A stretch of 64,000 nt of DNA from Stentor coeruleus (taxonomy: Eukaryota > Ciliophora > Heterotrichea > Heterotrichida > Stentoridae). The notes below the pieces were generated by a model. That model did not search any database, was not told the DNA's origin, and saw nothing but the letters and a program-made list of their open reading frames with translations. The stretch covers positions 1 to 64,000 of the forward strand of contig MPUH01000093.1 in assembly GCA_001970955.1 (NCBI GenBank), given 5' to 3'. Each line of letters begins with the position of its first letter. Position 1 is the stretch's first letter. Positions 1 to 10,239 of this stretch are shown piece after piece. The position numbers and the translations under genes are program-made.

Positions 1-1046
1 AAAAAGACTATTGTAACTTTGATTTTAAAACAAGAGATTTTATCAAATTAATATAAGTTAATATCCATCATAAATTTTATTATAGGTATACTACTTTTAG
101 CTATGAATGGCTGCACAAAAGCTTAAGGACCACTAATGGATTATATTACAGCATTTTAAATTGGTGAAAAAAAGTTTGGATTAAAATTTCAAATTGAGTT
201 TATATTCTTTTTAGTCAAGTAAGATTGAAACTTATATTTTCTATTGGATATTATACATCTGAATGTAAAGATCAAGAAGCTTCTCTAAAATTTTAAATTT
301 GAATCATTTCTAAAGAAGCTTTATCAAAAAGTTAATAAATTTTCAAAAGAAAAAGTCAATGGTAACTCGATTGTAAAAGTAAGAATTATTACCAAGTAGA
401 AAATAAAGCTAAGATTTAAATCATATCAATTTTGTATTAACTTGGTATCATTTTCAAAAAATCCCTTGTTAATTTTCCCAAAAAGAAAAGTTATCGATAA
501 TTCTAAGATTATAAGAAAGTTCAATTGCAAACTTAATAAGAGCAGGCTTAAAGAAAAGAATTATTTTTACAAAAACCTTTAAAGTAATTAGCTTATCATT
601 TACATGGTATCTTTCATTAAATAATTTATTTGATTCTAGTTTAATTTTCATGAATGAAATATCAAAATTCAAAATATTCTAAATAGCCATTACTATATAG
701 AAGTAATAATATACATTATTATAATCTATTTAATAGGGCAATTGTCTTGGCTATTAATTTTAATTTTCTCAATATAATCCCATCATTTTGATTTTTATCC
801 TTTATCCTTTATCCTTTGACCTTTTTACTTTTAATCTTTTATCATATTGAAATTACAACATTTTATTACAACTAAATAAAAACAATTTTTAAGCACCCCC
901 AGATCCATTATATTACAACTTGTCTTATTTCAACACATCTAAAAAAATCAAATTTTTGATTTCCAACCATTTTAAATAACATCAAGAATTTCATTTATAT
1001 TCACAAACATAAAACTAAAAAACCCCTTTACTAAAAATCTAAATAA
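1..1046. other. intergenic, no gene seen
   Basis: AT-rich sequence without a convincing reading frame. One frame of 67 codons on the minus strand (469-672) is low-complexity and has no recognisable domain. The last ~150 bases are the 3' flank of the disulfide isomerase gene. A short TTTATCC tandem repeat lies at 794-814. Confidence 0.6.
794..814. repeat. (TTTATCC)x3 short tandem repeat
   Basis: Three exact 7-base units are followed by a degenerate fourth (TTTGACC). It is not the heterotrich telomere unit and is probably simple-sequence slippage. Confidence 0.7.
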
Positions 1047-2465
1047 CTAAAGATCTTTTTTAAGAGAAAATTTTTTGCTAGACTTTTCTACAACAAATTT
1101 CTCTAAGGCTTCAGTTTCAAGTTCGCCTGTGTAATCAATTCCTTTTTTATTATTTGCTGGGAAGAATTTTATTGTTGGAAAACCTCTAGGTTTAAATCCT
1201 TTAATTTCATTAGCTGTCGCATCAATTTTAGCAATCACCAAATTATCAACATGTCTTAAATTTTTAGCCAGTTTTTCATATTTAGGTGTTAATTCTTTGC
1301 AATGGTTACACCAAGGAGCATAAAATTCGATTAAAACATCTTTTTCTTTATCTAAAACTATCTCATCAAAATTTTTCCCTACAACAATACGCACATGATT
1401 TTCTACATCTCGTAATGGTATTGGTTCTGATTTATAAAGTGGTTCAAGTTTCTTAGACTTCCAATCTTTCATAAACTGTTTTAAAGTATCTTCAGAAATT
1501 ATCCCTTCAAGTAAATAACGAGTATCATTGACTGGATCCAAAATCAAAGCTGCAGGTTGTCTTTTTCCTAACAACCCGAAATTTCCTGCTAATCTTCTGT
1601 TTTCTTCTATTGAAATATCAAAATATGCGACAAGAAGTTTTCCATCTAATTGTCGACTTATTCTCTTAAGAAGTTTATCGAATTCTTTTGCTTGGGATTC
1701 ATGCCGAAGAACTAATAAACAAGGTTTATTTTTACCAAAAATCAATTCATCAAGAATTTCATCATATTTTACTACCCATGGACGTTTATTTTTTTCAACA
1801 AAAGTTATAATTTCTTGACTACTAAAAATACCCATGTAATCCACTCTCTTGTCATCAAATTGTTTGAATAAAACAATAGCTGGAGCTTTAACTTGATAAA
1901 ATGACCAGGCATTTGGATCATTACAAGCATAAAACGAAGGATCATCAACATTTTTAGCGACTATTGTGAAAAGCCCATGCTCCTGTGAATTGAATTCTGC
2001 AAATAAAACAACACTCACTTTACTTTTATTAATTTTCATATTCAATGTTGTTAAATCAAGGACTAAAGATAGCGGATTACCACTTTTTTTTAAAACCCAA
2101 TTAACTATACTATCCTCAGTTTTGCTTCCAGGATAATCAATTGTATTTGAATTTGATATATATTTCAAAGTGGGATATCCTGAAATATCATATTTTTCCG
2201 CTAGTTCTTTATTTGCAGTAGCATCAACTTTAGCAATTCTTATAGGTGGATCATTTTCCATTAATCGTTTTGCAGCTCTTGAGTATTCTGGAGCTAGTTT
2301 TTGGCAATGTCCGCACCATGGCGCATAAAATTCAACTAAAAGCTCGTTTTGTAAAGATAAAGCTTCAGAAAAATTGCTATCATCAAGTATCCAGACATCA
2401 TCATCAACTTCTATCTTGCCAAGAACTATAGTTAAAAGTATGCAAAGAAGAATTCTAGAATCCAT
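1047..2465 (-). CDS. PDI: protein disulfide isomerase
   Basis: A 472-aa ER oxidoreductase that forms and shuffles disulfide bonds in secretory proteins. An N-terminal hydrophobic stretch (residues 4-16) is a signal peptide. The layout is a-b-b'-a': thioredoxin domain one carries WCGHC (Cys51, Cys54) and a later GYPT; thioredoxin domain two carries WCNHC (Cys386, Cys389) with GFPT. The centre matches the redox-inactive b domains, and total length is typical of PDI. The C-terminus ends SLKKDL, resembling a KDEL-type retrieval signal but with K for E at the third-last position, so retention by this tail is an inference. The second active site has N in place of the usual G, which should shift its redox potential. 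The start is the only upstream in-frame ATG giving a signal peptide. No intron seen. Confidence 0.95.
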   Translation of the reverse strand: MDSRILLCILLTIVLGKIEVDDDVWILDDSNFSEALSLQNELLVEFYAPWCGHCQKLAPEYSRAAKRLMENDPPIRIAKVDATANKELAEKYDISGYPTLKYISNSNTIDYPGSKTEDSIVNWVLKKSGNPLSLVLDLTTLNMKINKSKVSVVLFAEFNSQEHGLFTIVAKNVDDPSFYACNDPNAWSFYQVKAPAIVLFKQFDDKRVDYMGIFSSQEIITFVEKNKRPWVVKYDEILDELIFGKNKPCLLVLRHESQAKEFDKLLKRISRQLDGKLLVAYFDISIEENRRLAGNFGLLGKRQPAALILDPVNDTRYLLEGIISEDTLKQFMKDWKSKKLEPLYKSEPIPLRDVENHVRIVVGKNFDEIVLDKEKDVLIEFYAPWCNHCKELTPKYEKLAKNLRHVDNLVIAKIDATANEIKGFKPRGFPTIKFFPANNKKGIDYTGELETEALEKFVVEKSSKKFSLKKDL

Positions 2466-2595
2466 TTATTCTATTTTTTAAGTATTTTATTTATATGGTT
2501 TGACTGATTATCTAATAAAAGTTTAAGTAATGATTATTGTCTTTCGAAAAAACCAAACTAATCTTTAAATATTTTCTTTAAAAAAAAAACTAATA

Positions 2596-2898
2596 TTAGC
2601 TATCACGTCTATTAATCATTACTATTTTAAACTCGTCTAATTCAATTTGCCCATTGTTATTAGTATCTGCTTCTTCTATCATACTATCAATAGCTTCATC
2701 ATTTACTTCATCAGGGCAAATTGATGTCATTACTGCTTTAAGCTCAGTTCTGCTTATAGAGCCATTTCCATTACGATCATAGATCTCAAATAGTCTATCG
2801 AGCTTTGAATTATCCTTTTCGATATAAAACGAAATCATTAGTTGGGTAAGCTCTTTAATTTGACTTTGACTGAGTTCTCTAGCTTCACTACCTTCCAT
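2596..2898 (-). CDS. two-EF-hand calcium-binding protein, calmodulin-like
   Basis: A 100-aa protein with two canonical EF-hand loops. The first reads DRNGNGSISRTE (about residues 40-51). The second reads DTNNNGQIELDE. Both have acidic residues at positions 1 and 12 and Gly at 6, so both should bind Ca2+. The N-terminus carries the ELSQSQIKEL helix typical of calmodulin and centrin families, but only one EF-hand pair is present, so it is about two thirds of calmodulin length. It starts at an ATG just upstream of the first helix and ends TAA. It is divergent from the NHP2 gene across a 750-base gap. It could also be described as a centrin-like half protein; the target is unknown. Confidence 0.85.
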   Translation of the reverse strand: MEGSEARELSQSQIKELTQLMISFYIEKDNSKLDRLFEIYDRNGNGSISRTELKAVMTSICPDEVNDEAIDSMIEEADTNNNGQIELDEFKIVMINRRDS

Positions 2899-3648
2899 TA
2901 TTAAATCAAATTTAATAATCTTTAAGTTTATTATATCAATTTAGCATATAAGATTTTAATATAATTAAAACTGTAAATAGTTTATGATTTAGTTTAAGGG
3001 TATTATTATTTAGTTTATTTTCAACTTTTAATTGCTTGGATAATATTAGATGTACTTTGAAAAATTAGATATTTCATTGTAAAAATAGTTAAAATAGTTA
3101 AAGTATATAAAATATTCCAAAATAATATAAATTCTATTAATTTCACCATGCTTATAGCTTTTAACTTTAATTTTTTAAAGCATTTTTGAATATAATATGA
3201 ATCGAAAAATGATTCTAACAATAAAATTATTTGAATTCCGTGATAAGAATAAAAAACCAATTCAAGCTAAACCTTTATACAAGACATTATTAATCATCAT
3301 GCTCTGCAGTTGACAATTATACCAATAATACCCTATATTATTACAAAATCCATGATTTATTAGATCCAAAAAAATTCAACTTTATTTCAAGTATTGCATT
3401 CAAACAAATATTTACGGTGTTAGGGTGTTATGATTCATTACTCAAGCAATAATAAGGAGTTAATAGTTTAAGCTAAAAATCAATCAATCAATTACTCAAG
3501 CATACAATTTATTATAGAATCACATTTATCAAATTTAAAATTTATTCATAAGTTTAAATAATCTTATATTTTCTTCAAAGCCATATATAAACTAATCTTT
3601 TAATCATTCAGAAATTCACATAATTTAATCTCATAGATATCATTTATA
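2899..3648. other. divergent intergenic region
   Basis: This is the shared 5' region of the EF-hand gene (minus) and NHP2 (plus). A 79-codon minus frame at 3021-3260 lacks an ATG and is hydrophobic low-complexity, so I do not call it. A telomere-like 13-mer TGTTAGGGTGTTA lies at 3418-3430. Confidence 0.5.
3418..3430 (+). other. interstitial telomere-like motif
   Basis: TGTTAGGGTGTTA is 1.6 units of TGTTAGGG, the complement of the CCCTAACA unit I recall for heterotrich telomeres. The same 13-mer recurs at 55817-55829, also in a divergent intergenic region. Confidence 0.4.
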
Positions 3649-4071
3649 ATGGCAGATATATTTCGCTCACCCATTGCAGAGCCCTATGCTGATGAATCTT
3701 TTGCTAAAAAAATCATAAAATTAGCAACCAAATGTAAGTTCTAATCAGTTTCTGAAGCTAATCTTGCAAAAAGAGGTGTGAAGGAAGTTGTCAAGCAGCT
3801 GAAAAAAAAAAAAAGAGGAATAGTGATCCTAGCAGGGGATATCACACCAATAGAACTTGTGGCTCATATTCCAATAATATGCGAAAACAACGGAAACCCT
3901 TATGTTTATGTGAAAACAAAAGATGATTTAGCACAAGCTTCACTAAGCAAAAAAGCTACAACAATTCTTATGCTTTTACGCCCTTCGTCTTCTCATGAAC
4001 TTAAAGATGCTTATAAAGATCTTTACCAAAAGGTTTTAGAAAATAATCCTTATATGGAAGCTAGTAGTTAA
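3649..4071 (+). CDS. NHP2: H/ACA snoRNP protein NHP2 (L7Ae family)
   Basis: The spliced protein is 135 aa. It is an L7Ae/L30e-family RNA-binding protein of H/ACA ribonucleoproteins, which guide pseudouridylation of rRNA in the nucleolus. The segment KRGVKEVVKQLKKKKRG, followed by VILAGDITPIELVAHIPIICE and a NPYVYVKTKDDL strand, matches NHP2 closely. The window's ATG at 3649 begins MADIFRSPIAEPYADESF; the reading frame then meets a stop that is removed by a 15-nt intron at 3734-3748. Splicing joins KLATK to FSEANLAKRGVKE, restoring the conserved helix. Coding length after splicing is a multiple of three. Paralogous L7Ae proteins (SNU13, eL8) are possible but fit the KRGVKEV motif less well. 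Confidence 0.92.
3734..3748 (+). other. 15-nt intron in NHP2
   Basis: GTAAGTTCTAATCAG splits a Phe codon (phase 1) and contains the in-frame TAA that otherwise ends the first exon. Confidence 0.9.
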
Positions 4072-4416
4072 TTAGTTTGATGATTTTGCTTTGAGAAAGA
4101 GAATGTTTTTTATAAGTTATAAGTAAAGATAAAATAGAGATGATAAAAGTTTATTATGAGGCTAATAAACTGTAATTTTTAAGTGTTAAAGTATTTCTTT
4201 CATAATCATATCTATATGTCTTATCTTAAATACCAATTTCAGCAAAACGAAAATATTTACATGTCAGGAAGATTTTAAAACTATTAAATTCATTTCTTAT
4301 CATAAATTTATTCAAACCTCTAACTAAAAGTAAATCATAAAAAATTAAGACTGGTCCTTCTAATAAAATCATCAAAACATATTTTCCTTTCATTCCCGCA
4401 TAATTCCTAATAATAA
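4072..4416. other. intergenic between NHP2 and TTLL genes
   Basis: The first part is G/T-rich and C-poor (NHP2 3' flank). From about 4200 it becomes C/A-rich and G-poor (5' flank of the TTLL gene). No other signal seen. Confidence 0.5.
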
Positions 4417-6039
4417 ATGAAAAGCTATACCCAAAGTCATAAAACCTTAAAAGCTCAGTTATTCTCTCCAATACTAAAAAATCGACAACAAAGCAAAAAT
4501 TCTCTTTCCCCAGTTCCATTAAAATCCCTAAAATCAGTTAAAAGATCCCAAAGCATACCAAGAAATTCTTTAGGCACTTTATCTATGAAAGAAAAAAATT
4601 TGAGTCAAATTTTGCCACAACCAAAGAAATTGAATAGCCTTGATACTTGGAAATTAGCAAATGGGATAAATTTAAGAACAAAAGTTTTTATAGTACAAGG
4701 AAGTTATCCTGAACTTAAAAAAAGCTTATTAGATAAAGGCTGGATAGAAAACAAAGATCCAACTAGTAGCAATTTTGATCTTTTATGGGTAAGAACTGGG
4801 AAATTTCCAAATAATTTGATGGATTCACAAGTTATAAACCATTTCCCAAATAATGTTGAAATTTCAGCCAAATGGAATTTATGTGAAAACTTAAGAAAAC
4901 TAAAACCTCTCTTTGGCATAGACCCTAATACATTTTTCCCAAGATGCTTTAGAATATTTGGTAAAGAAGTGAATGATTTAGAAGATCATTTCAAAGTAAT
5001 AAAAGCTGCTTCTGTTCTGAAACAATTTATTAGTAATAATACAGGATGTTATGAAAAAGTCGCTACTGCAATTGTCGTTTGTAGAAGGTGGCTGAATTGT
5101 TCTAATTCAGTCTCTTTAAGAGCAGGAAGTGTACCTTTTATTACAGGTTCTGAATGGAAAATAATTTCTAGTACTTCACTTTTAGATATACAAGTAGAAT
5201 TTAAAAAACACTTTGCTGGACGCTCAGTAGCTTTACCAAATGAGATAAAATCTAAATCGATTCAAGTCTTAGAAGATATAGAAAAACATGATCCACAATT
5301 TCATATGAATGGTATGAAGGATATATGGATAGTAAAACCTGGACGTAAATCTAGGGGTCGTGATATAGCGCTTTTTGATAATCTAGAAGCAATAAAAAAA
5401 TATACGCAAAACCCTCAAAAGTGGATTGTCCAAAAATATATAGAAAACCCAATGTTAATTGATAGAAAAAAATTTGATATTCGTCAATGGGTACTGGTTA
5501 CAAATACTGATCCTCTTGTTGTGTGGATATACAACAGTTGTTATTTACGTTTTACAGTTGAAAATTATGATATAAGTAATATTGACAATTTATTTATGCA
5601 CTTGACGAATAACAGTATTTCAAAAAACAGTAAAAAATTTAAAGTTTCTAATATCGAAGGGTGTATGTGGCATGTTCGAGAATTCAAAGACTATTTAATT
5701 TCGAATTTCTCTGAAGACATATGGTCAACAAAGCTTTTTCCTCAAATAAAAAACATAGTCCATTGGTCTTTAAGGTCAGTAGGTAGTTTGGGACGAAAAA
5801 ACTCATTTGAAGTTCTGGGCTATGACTTTATGATTGATACAAATTTTAATGTTTGGCTTATTGAAGTTAACTCAAGCCCAGCAATGGATTATAGTACTGT
5901 AATATTTATATAGCCAGTAACAACAGAATTAGTCAAAGAAGTCTTACATGATATAGTCAAAGTTATCTTAGGTCCTGAACCTGAAACTGGGGGTTTTCAA
6001 CGTCTTGAAACCAGTTTACAAAAAATAAGCAAAAAATAG
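4417..6039 (+). CDS. tubulin-tyrosine-ligase-like protein, TTLL3/8 (glycylase) type
   Basis: The spliced protein is 535 aa. TTLL enzymes are ATP-grasp ligases that add amino acids to tubulin tails; the TTLL3/8 branch adds the initiating glycine on axonemal tubulin. Visible motifs are WIVKPGRKSRGRDI (nucleotide-binding strand and loop), WIVQKYIENPMLI, KFDIRQWVLVT, HLTNNSISKN, and the metal-binding GYDFMIDTNFNVWLIEVNSSP near residue 480. The GRKSRGR loop and DLRQW-type motif are most like TTLL3/8. A 15-nt intron at 5899-5913 removes a stop just after NSSPAMDYST, and the second exon adds about 41 residues (PVTTELVKEVLHDIVKVIL). The N-terminal ~75 residues are Ser/Lys-rich and lack a domain. Activity type (glycylase or glutamylase) is inferred from motif similarity only. 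Confidence 0.88.
5899..5913 (+). other. 15-nt intron in TTLL gene
   Basis: GTAATATTTATATAG, phase 0, ends in the TAG that would otherwise truncate the protein right after the metal-binding motif. Confidence 0.9.
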
Positions 6040-6081
6040 ATAGCTTAATTCATATATTACTTGGATCATAAATATTAGAAA

Positions 6082-6696
6082 ATGGAAGGATACTTAATGA
6101 AATGGACCAACTATGTTTTTGGCTGGCAAAAAAGGTATTTCGAACTATCTAATGGGATTTTATCATACAAAGATGAAAAGAATGGAAATAGACTTGGGAC
6201 TATCCATTTAGATATTTCGCAAATTTTTAGACATCCGAAAAATTTTAGGAGAATTTATATAGACACAGGACTTGTTATGATACATTTAAAAAGTTCTACT
6301 GAAGAAGAAACTGCAGAATGGTTTGAGAAGTTGATTGCTAATAAAGAAAACAGTCATGTATATTCACAAAAGAATGAGATGGTTAATTTGATTTCAGAGA
6401 AAATTGCTGAGATTAATAGTATACATGCACAAATATTAGCTGAAGCTGATTTACTTTCGATTAATGTTATTAAAACTACACCAGGATTAGAAAGAGCTAT
6501 TGCTCTATGTGAGGAAATGAAAGATTTAGCTTCAGAGACTTTGGGGTATATTGAGACTCAGGAAGGGTTTATAACTCAGTCAGCTGAGTTTGAGTCGAGA
6601 TTATCAAATTTTGTCCAGGCAGGTGTATGTGAATATGAAGATACAGGAACTTTTGTTGATGCAAGAAGTCATACTTCAGACAATGATTTATTCTAA
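6082..6696 (+). CDS. PH-domain protein (OSBP-type PH)
   Basis: A 204-aa protein. Residues 1-90 form a pleckstrin homology domain: MEGYLMKWTNYVFGWQKRYF, then a GILSYKDE strand and a C-terminal helix containing ETAEWFEKL. The EGYLMKWTNY...GWQKRYFEL opening closely resembles the PH domain of oxysterol-binding proteins, which recognises Golgi PI4P. Residues 95-204 are helical with no recognisable domain; the sterol-binding ORD domain of true OSBPs and its EQVSHHPP signature are absent. The gene starts 42 bases after the TTLL stop in the same direction, at the first in-frame ATG. It may be a membrane-targeting adaptor; specificity for PI4P is inferred. Confidence 0.85.
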   Translation: MEGYLMKWTNYVFGWQKRYFELSNGILSYKDEKNGNRLGTIHLDISQIFRHPKNFRRIYIDTGLVMIHLKSSTEEETAEWFEKLIANKENSHVYSQKNEMVNLISEKIAEINSIHAQILAEADLLSINVIKTTPGLERAIALCEEMKDLASETLGYIETQEGFITQSAEFESRLSNFVQAGVCEYEDTGTFVDARSHTSDNDLF

Positions 6697-6912
6697 ATTT
6701 AGCTTAAAATCGCTTATTAGTAAATCATAATTTAAATTCATTTCAAAATTATAGACCAACAAGAAAAATTTATATTTTGAAATATGTACCTTTAACAAGA
6801 TTTCTAAGTAAAAAAAAATTTTTATACAACATATTTGTTTAATCATAAACTGAATCTAAATCATCTTTTAATTCCATAAATATTACTAATCTTTACTATT
6901 AGCATTCACAGC

Positions 6913-7818
6913 TTAGCTATGGAAAAAACTTGACTTGGTACTTTTTGGGTGAAGTTTTAAACTACATTCAAGTAAACTTCCTTTCATTTCTGAAGTAGCT
7001 CTTTCAGAATTTAACCCAGTGCTAATTTCATCTTCATAATAACCTTCAAGTGAATCATTAGTAACAAGTTCTTTTAACTTTTCAATTTGATTCTCATATC
7101 TTTCTCTTAAGTTATTTAGTTCATTTTCTAGTTTTTCTTCAAGACTCATACTCATTGAAGTTATATACTCTTTATTTCCTCCGCTACTTCTAGCATCCCT
7201 TTTATTTAACTGTTTAATAAACCCTTTAATGATTTCTTCATAATTTTGCCTACACCCTTCCATTTCAGCAAGATGTATTCTTATAAAATCATCAAGAATA
7301 ATCAAATTTGACCTATTATTCATTTCCTTTAGCAAATAATCTATATCTTTTTTCGTCTTATGCAACTTCCTTTCATGCTGTTCTTGTAAAGTCTGTAATT
7401 TAATCATATGTTCAGTCCTTAAGCTTGAAATAACTTTATTAAGATCGTAAATTTGTTTTTCAGCTTCTAAAAGCTTTGATTTAAATAAATTAGTTTCGCT
7501 TTCAGATGCTTTGAGTCTATTCTCAAGAATTTTTATACGATCATCTTTTTCTTTAACTCTAAGTATCTCATGTGAACTAGTTTTATGCAGAGTTTCATTA
7601 GAAAGTGCTTCAGTGTATTTATTATGCAATTTAACAAACGAACTGCTTGGATTTATAAATTTATTAGGAACTTCTTCTTGATTACATGTTAGATTTTGTT
7701 TATGAATATCAGTTGAAGTATGCCGAACAGAATCTTCAAGCCCCATGATTTTCTTGATAGCTTTTAATGGGATCCAAGAATTAGGTGTACTTAATTTATC
7801 TTCTATGTCTCTATCCAT
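6913..7818 (-). CDS. coiled-coil protein, function unknown
   Basis: A 301-aa protein with an intact ATG-to-TAA frame. Residues ~85-165 and ~215-255 show strong heptad-like Glu/Lys/Leu patterns (for example RVKEKDDRIKILENRLKASE and LEEKLENELNNLRERYENQ), so it should be a coiled coil. The N-terminal 80 residues are polar, with short motifs WIPLKAIKKIMGLED. The C-terminal 50 residues are Ser-rich. I recognise no family. It is convergent with the PH gene and lies tail to head with the FAM135 gene on the same strand. Confidence 0.75.
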   Translation of the reverse strand: MDRDIEDKLSTPNSWIPLKAIKKIMGLEDSVRHTSTDIHKQNLTCNQEEVPNKFINPSSSFVKLHNKYTEALSNETLHKTSSHEILRVKEKDDRIKILENRLKASESETNLFKSKLLEAEKQIYDLNKVISSLRTEHMIKLQTLQEQHERKLHKTKKDIDYLLKEMNNRSNLIILDDFIRIHLAEMEGCRQNYEEIIKGFIKQLNKRDARSSGGNKEYITSMSMSLEEKLENELNNLRERYENQIEKLKELVTNDSLEGYYEDEISTGLNSERATSEMKGSLLECSLKLHPKSTKSSFFHS

Positions 7819-8139
7819 ATTTAATATTGAACTTTTTTGCTTTAAGAGGATATAAAAAAGCCTGAGGTTTTGGATATTTTATAATTAAGTTGTTGTAAGT
7901 AGTATTTTTTATAAGGTTGTTATTGGTTTATAAGATTTTTTGGATAAAAAGATGTGAAAGGTTTAGTTTTTTATAATTGCCATAAAATGTTTTATAAATT
8001 TCTTATGTGCTTTTTTTTTTGGTGTTTATAATAATTATTATAGTTTTCTGATATAAATCGATGTCATTAAGACAATTGGTAAAACTTCTTATATTCTAGT
8101 ATTGATAAATTAAAGTTTTATTAAATACTATTAATAAAT
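7819..8139. other. intergenic, 5' flank of coiled-coil gene
   Basis: G/T-rich and nearly C-free on the plus strand over 7850-8040, which is the G-poor signature of a minus-strand gene 5' flank. No further signal seen. Confidence 0.5.
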
Positions 8140-10239
8140 TTATTCAAAAAATAATTTACACGTATTAAGAATCATATCGATTAAAATCGGATCGTCTATC
8201 ATTCCAATGTGTGCAGCTCTACCAATTGCCCTATCTAAGCTTGCACCTTTAAATTTAAAATTGGCATCAATCCTCAGTAAATTTACACATTGCATTTTTT
8301 TCAAAATATTAAAAGCCATTTCTCCTAAAGGTTCATTTTTTGATTTCTTAGAAGCTTTAGGGCCAATTTCAACTCTAGTGCTTTCAAAAGGTACATATTT
8401 ATCCTGTAAAGAACTGACAAAAGCTATATTCTGAAAATACTCAAGGCCAGGACTTTTACTAAGTCCATACATAAATGTATTCAATAAATCATTATCATCT
8501 TTCATAGACAACTGTATTAAACTTAATGTTTTTTTAAATTTACTCAGAACCCATATTCCAGCATCAACTAAATAAGAACTGCTTAACAAAGTTCCAAGAT
8601 GAGGTGAAGAAAGGGTTATTAAAAAGCCTAATTTTTCATACAAATCTTCAAGTAACGGTAATGCTGCTCTAATAATTATCCCACCTAGAGAATAACCAAT
8701 AAAAGATATTTTTTGTAAAGAATTATTCATATAATGTTCTCGTACATAAAGTGTTACTTCTTTAGCTAATCTTCTTCCCATTTTCCTAATATCCCCATCA
8801 GTTTTACTTTCAAGAGAATATGCGCAAACAACAGTAAGGTTTTTATTTATAATAGATAATTGGTTTCTAAGTTTTCTCATATCCATAGCACTACCTCTAA
8901 AACCATGAACTAAAAACACAATATGCCCTCCTTTATTAACTTTTTCAATACTTTTAATCCATCCTTCATCAGACTTTGTTTCTGTACGTTCTTTAGATTT
9001 TGTTAAAGAATCGATAAAAAGTAAAGGAAACTCTTCTAATGAAGGAAAATAATTTGTTTGTATTATACCAGGATATGTACTTAAAGACTTTTCATAAAAC
9101 CCTTTAAGTGTTGATGATAATGATTTATGCCTTGATTGATGATCACTGTTATAAGAATCAGAATAACAATCAGTATAGCGAAAAGTATGAAAAGCATTTT
9201 TAGCCCAGATATCATTAATAATATCGTTAAAATCTTTTAGTAAATGAAGAAAAAAATATCTCCCTGCTGATTGTAGTAATTGAAGAAGGGTTGGTAGAAA
9301 TTTGTTGAAGGTTTCTGAGATATCGAAAAGTTCAGAAAAGATTATATCTGTAGCTTCGATTTTAGGTAAAGTAGGACTGGCTATAGGTTTAAGTTGCTGG
9401 ATTTTATGATATTTAGCTAAACGTGAAGAGAAATCTGGCATAGAAATAATTAAGTCGTGTTGAGGAGGTAAAGTAGATGTGCATTTTAAACATAGTTGTT
9501 TAAGATTTTCATACCCAGTTTGGACTTTAGCTACATATTTTTCATAAACATCTAAAAAGTCTTGAATCAATACCTCTTCTCGTCCTGGAAATATTATTTC
9601 CCCAACAACTTCACAATTGATATTTTTCCTGTTATTTTTTTTAGCATTTATAATCAGCCCACTAATCTCATCTTCAATATTAGAACTTCTATATTTAAAC
9701 TCTTTTACCATAACATAAAAGCAACAATGGACTTCAAAAAAATTTTCATCTCTCAAAAGTATGGGGCAAAAAGCATTTACCCCATTAAGCGGTGAAAAAA
9801 TAGTCATCTCCGCTCGTCCTTTTACTTGAAAAAAATCTGTGTTTTCTTGAATAGCCCTCATAATCTCTTCACTTCGATTTAAAAATAAAGGTGCATAAAG
9901 AAGTTCACATATACAAAAAAGATCAGAATTATTTGAATGAGGAAGGGCTTCGATTTCTGTATGAAAATTGCAGATTTCATTGAGTTCAACTGCTTCATCG
10001 AAGTATTTAATGAATAAAGCTGAAGATCTGTAGATATTTTGGATGATCCGACCATTAAATACTTTGTGTTCTGTTGGCCTTGTTGAAGGAATTATGTTAT
10101 ATGGGAATGCAAGAATTTTTTCTTTGTTTGATAAAGAATAGATTTGGAATTGAATGATGTAAAGACCTTGGCTTAGGATATCGATTGCACGAAGACTGTC
10201 TATATGCAGGACTATTTCGATAGTAGCTTTTACAGACAT
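8140..10239 (-). CDS. FAM135/DUF676-type putative serine esterase
   Basis: A 699-aa protein of the alpha/beta-hydrolase fold. The C-terminal ~270 residues carry the DUF676 domain: GGHIVFLVHGFRGSAMDMR (oxyanion strand and HGF), then ISFIGYSLGGIIIRAAL with nucleophile Ser517 in GYSLGG, then LITLSSPHLGT. A later Asp lies in SLQDKYVPFES and a His in GRAAHIGMI, giving a plausible Ser-Asp-His triad. The N-terminal ~250 residues match the beta-rich N-terminal part of FAM135, with an NxxxPSTRPTEHKVF segment. FAM135 proteins are poorly characterised; lipase or esterase activity is inferred from the triad. It starts at an ATG and has no intron. Confidence 0.85.
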   Translation of the reverse strand: MSVKATIEIVLHIDSLRAIDILSQGLYIIQFQIYSLSNKEKILAFPYNIIPSTRPTEHKVFNGRIIQNIYRSSALFIKYFDEAVELNEICNFHTEIEALPHSNNSDLFCICELLYAPLFLNRSEEIMRAIQENTDFFQVKGRAEMTIFSPLNGVNAFCPILLRDENFFEVHCCFYVMVKEFKYRSSNIEDEISGLIINAKKNNRKNINCEVVGEIIFPGREEVLIQDFLDVYEKYVAKVQTGYENLKQLCLKCTSTLPPQHDLIISMPDFSSRLAKYHKIQQLKPIASPTLPKIEATDIIFSELFDISETFNKFLPTLLQLLQSAGRYFFLHLLKDFNDIINDIWAKNAFHTFRYTDCYSDSYNSDHQSRHKSLSSTLKGFYEKSLSTYPGIIQTNYFPSLEEFPLLFIDSLTKSKERTETKSDEGWIKSIEKVNKGGHIVFLVHGFRGSAMDMRKLRNQLSIINKNLTVVCAYSLESKTDGDIRKMGRRLAKEVTLYVREHYMNNSLQKISFIGYSLGGIIIRAALPLLEDLYEKLGFLITLSSPHLGTLLSSSYLVDAGIWVLSKFKKTLSLIQLSMKDDNDLLNTFMYGLSKSPGLEYFQNIAFVSSLQDKYVPFESTRVEIGPKASKKSKNEPLGEMAFNILKKMQCVNLLRIDANFKFKGASLDRAIGRAAHIGMIDDPILIDMILNTCKLFFE

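Noticed and set aside
469-672. 67-codon minus-strand frame
   Set aside because: Low-complexity Ile/Phe/Lys-rich translation with no domain or flank signature.
794-821. TTTATCC repeats as telomeric
   Set aside because: Unit differs from the CCCTAACA type and it is a short internal run.
3021-3260. 79-codon hydrophobic minus-strand frame
   Set aside because: It opens with TTG, has no ATG, and looks like AT-rich low-complexity translation.
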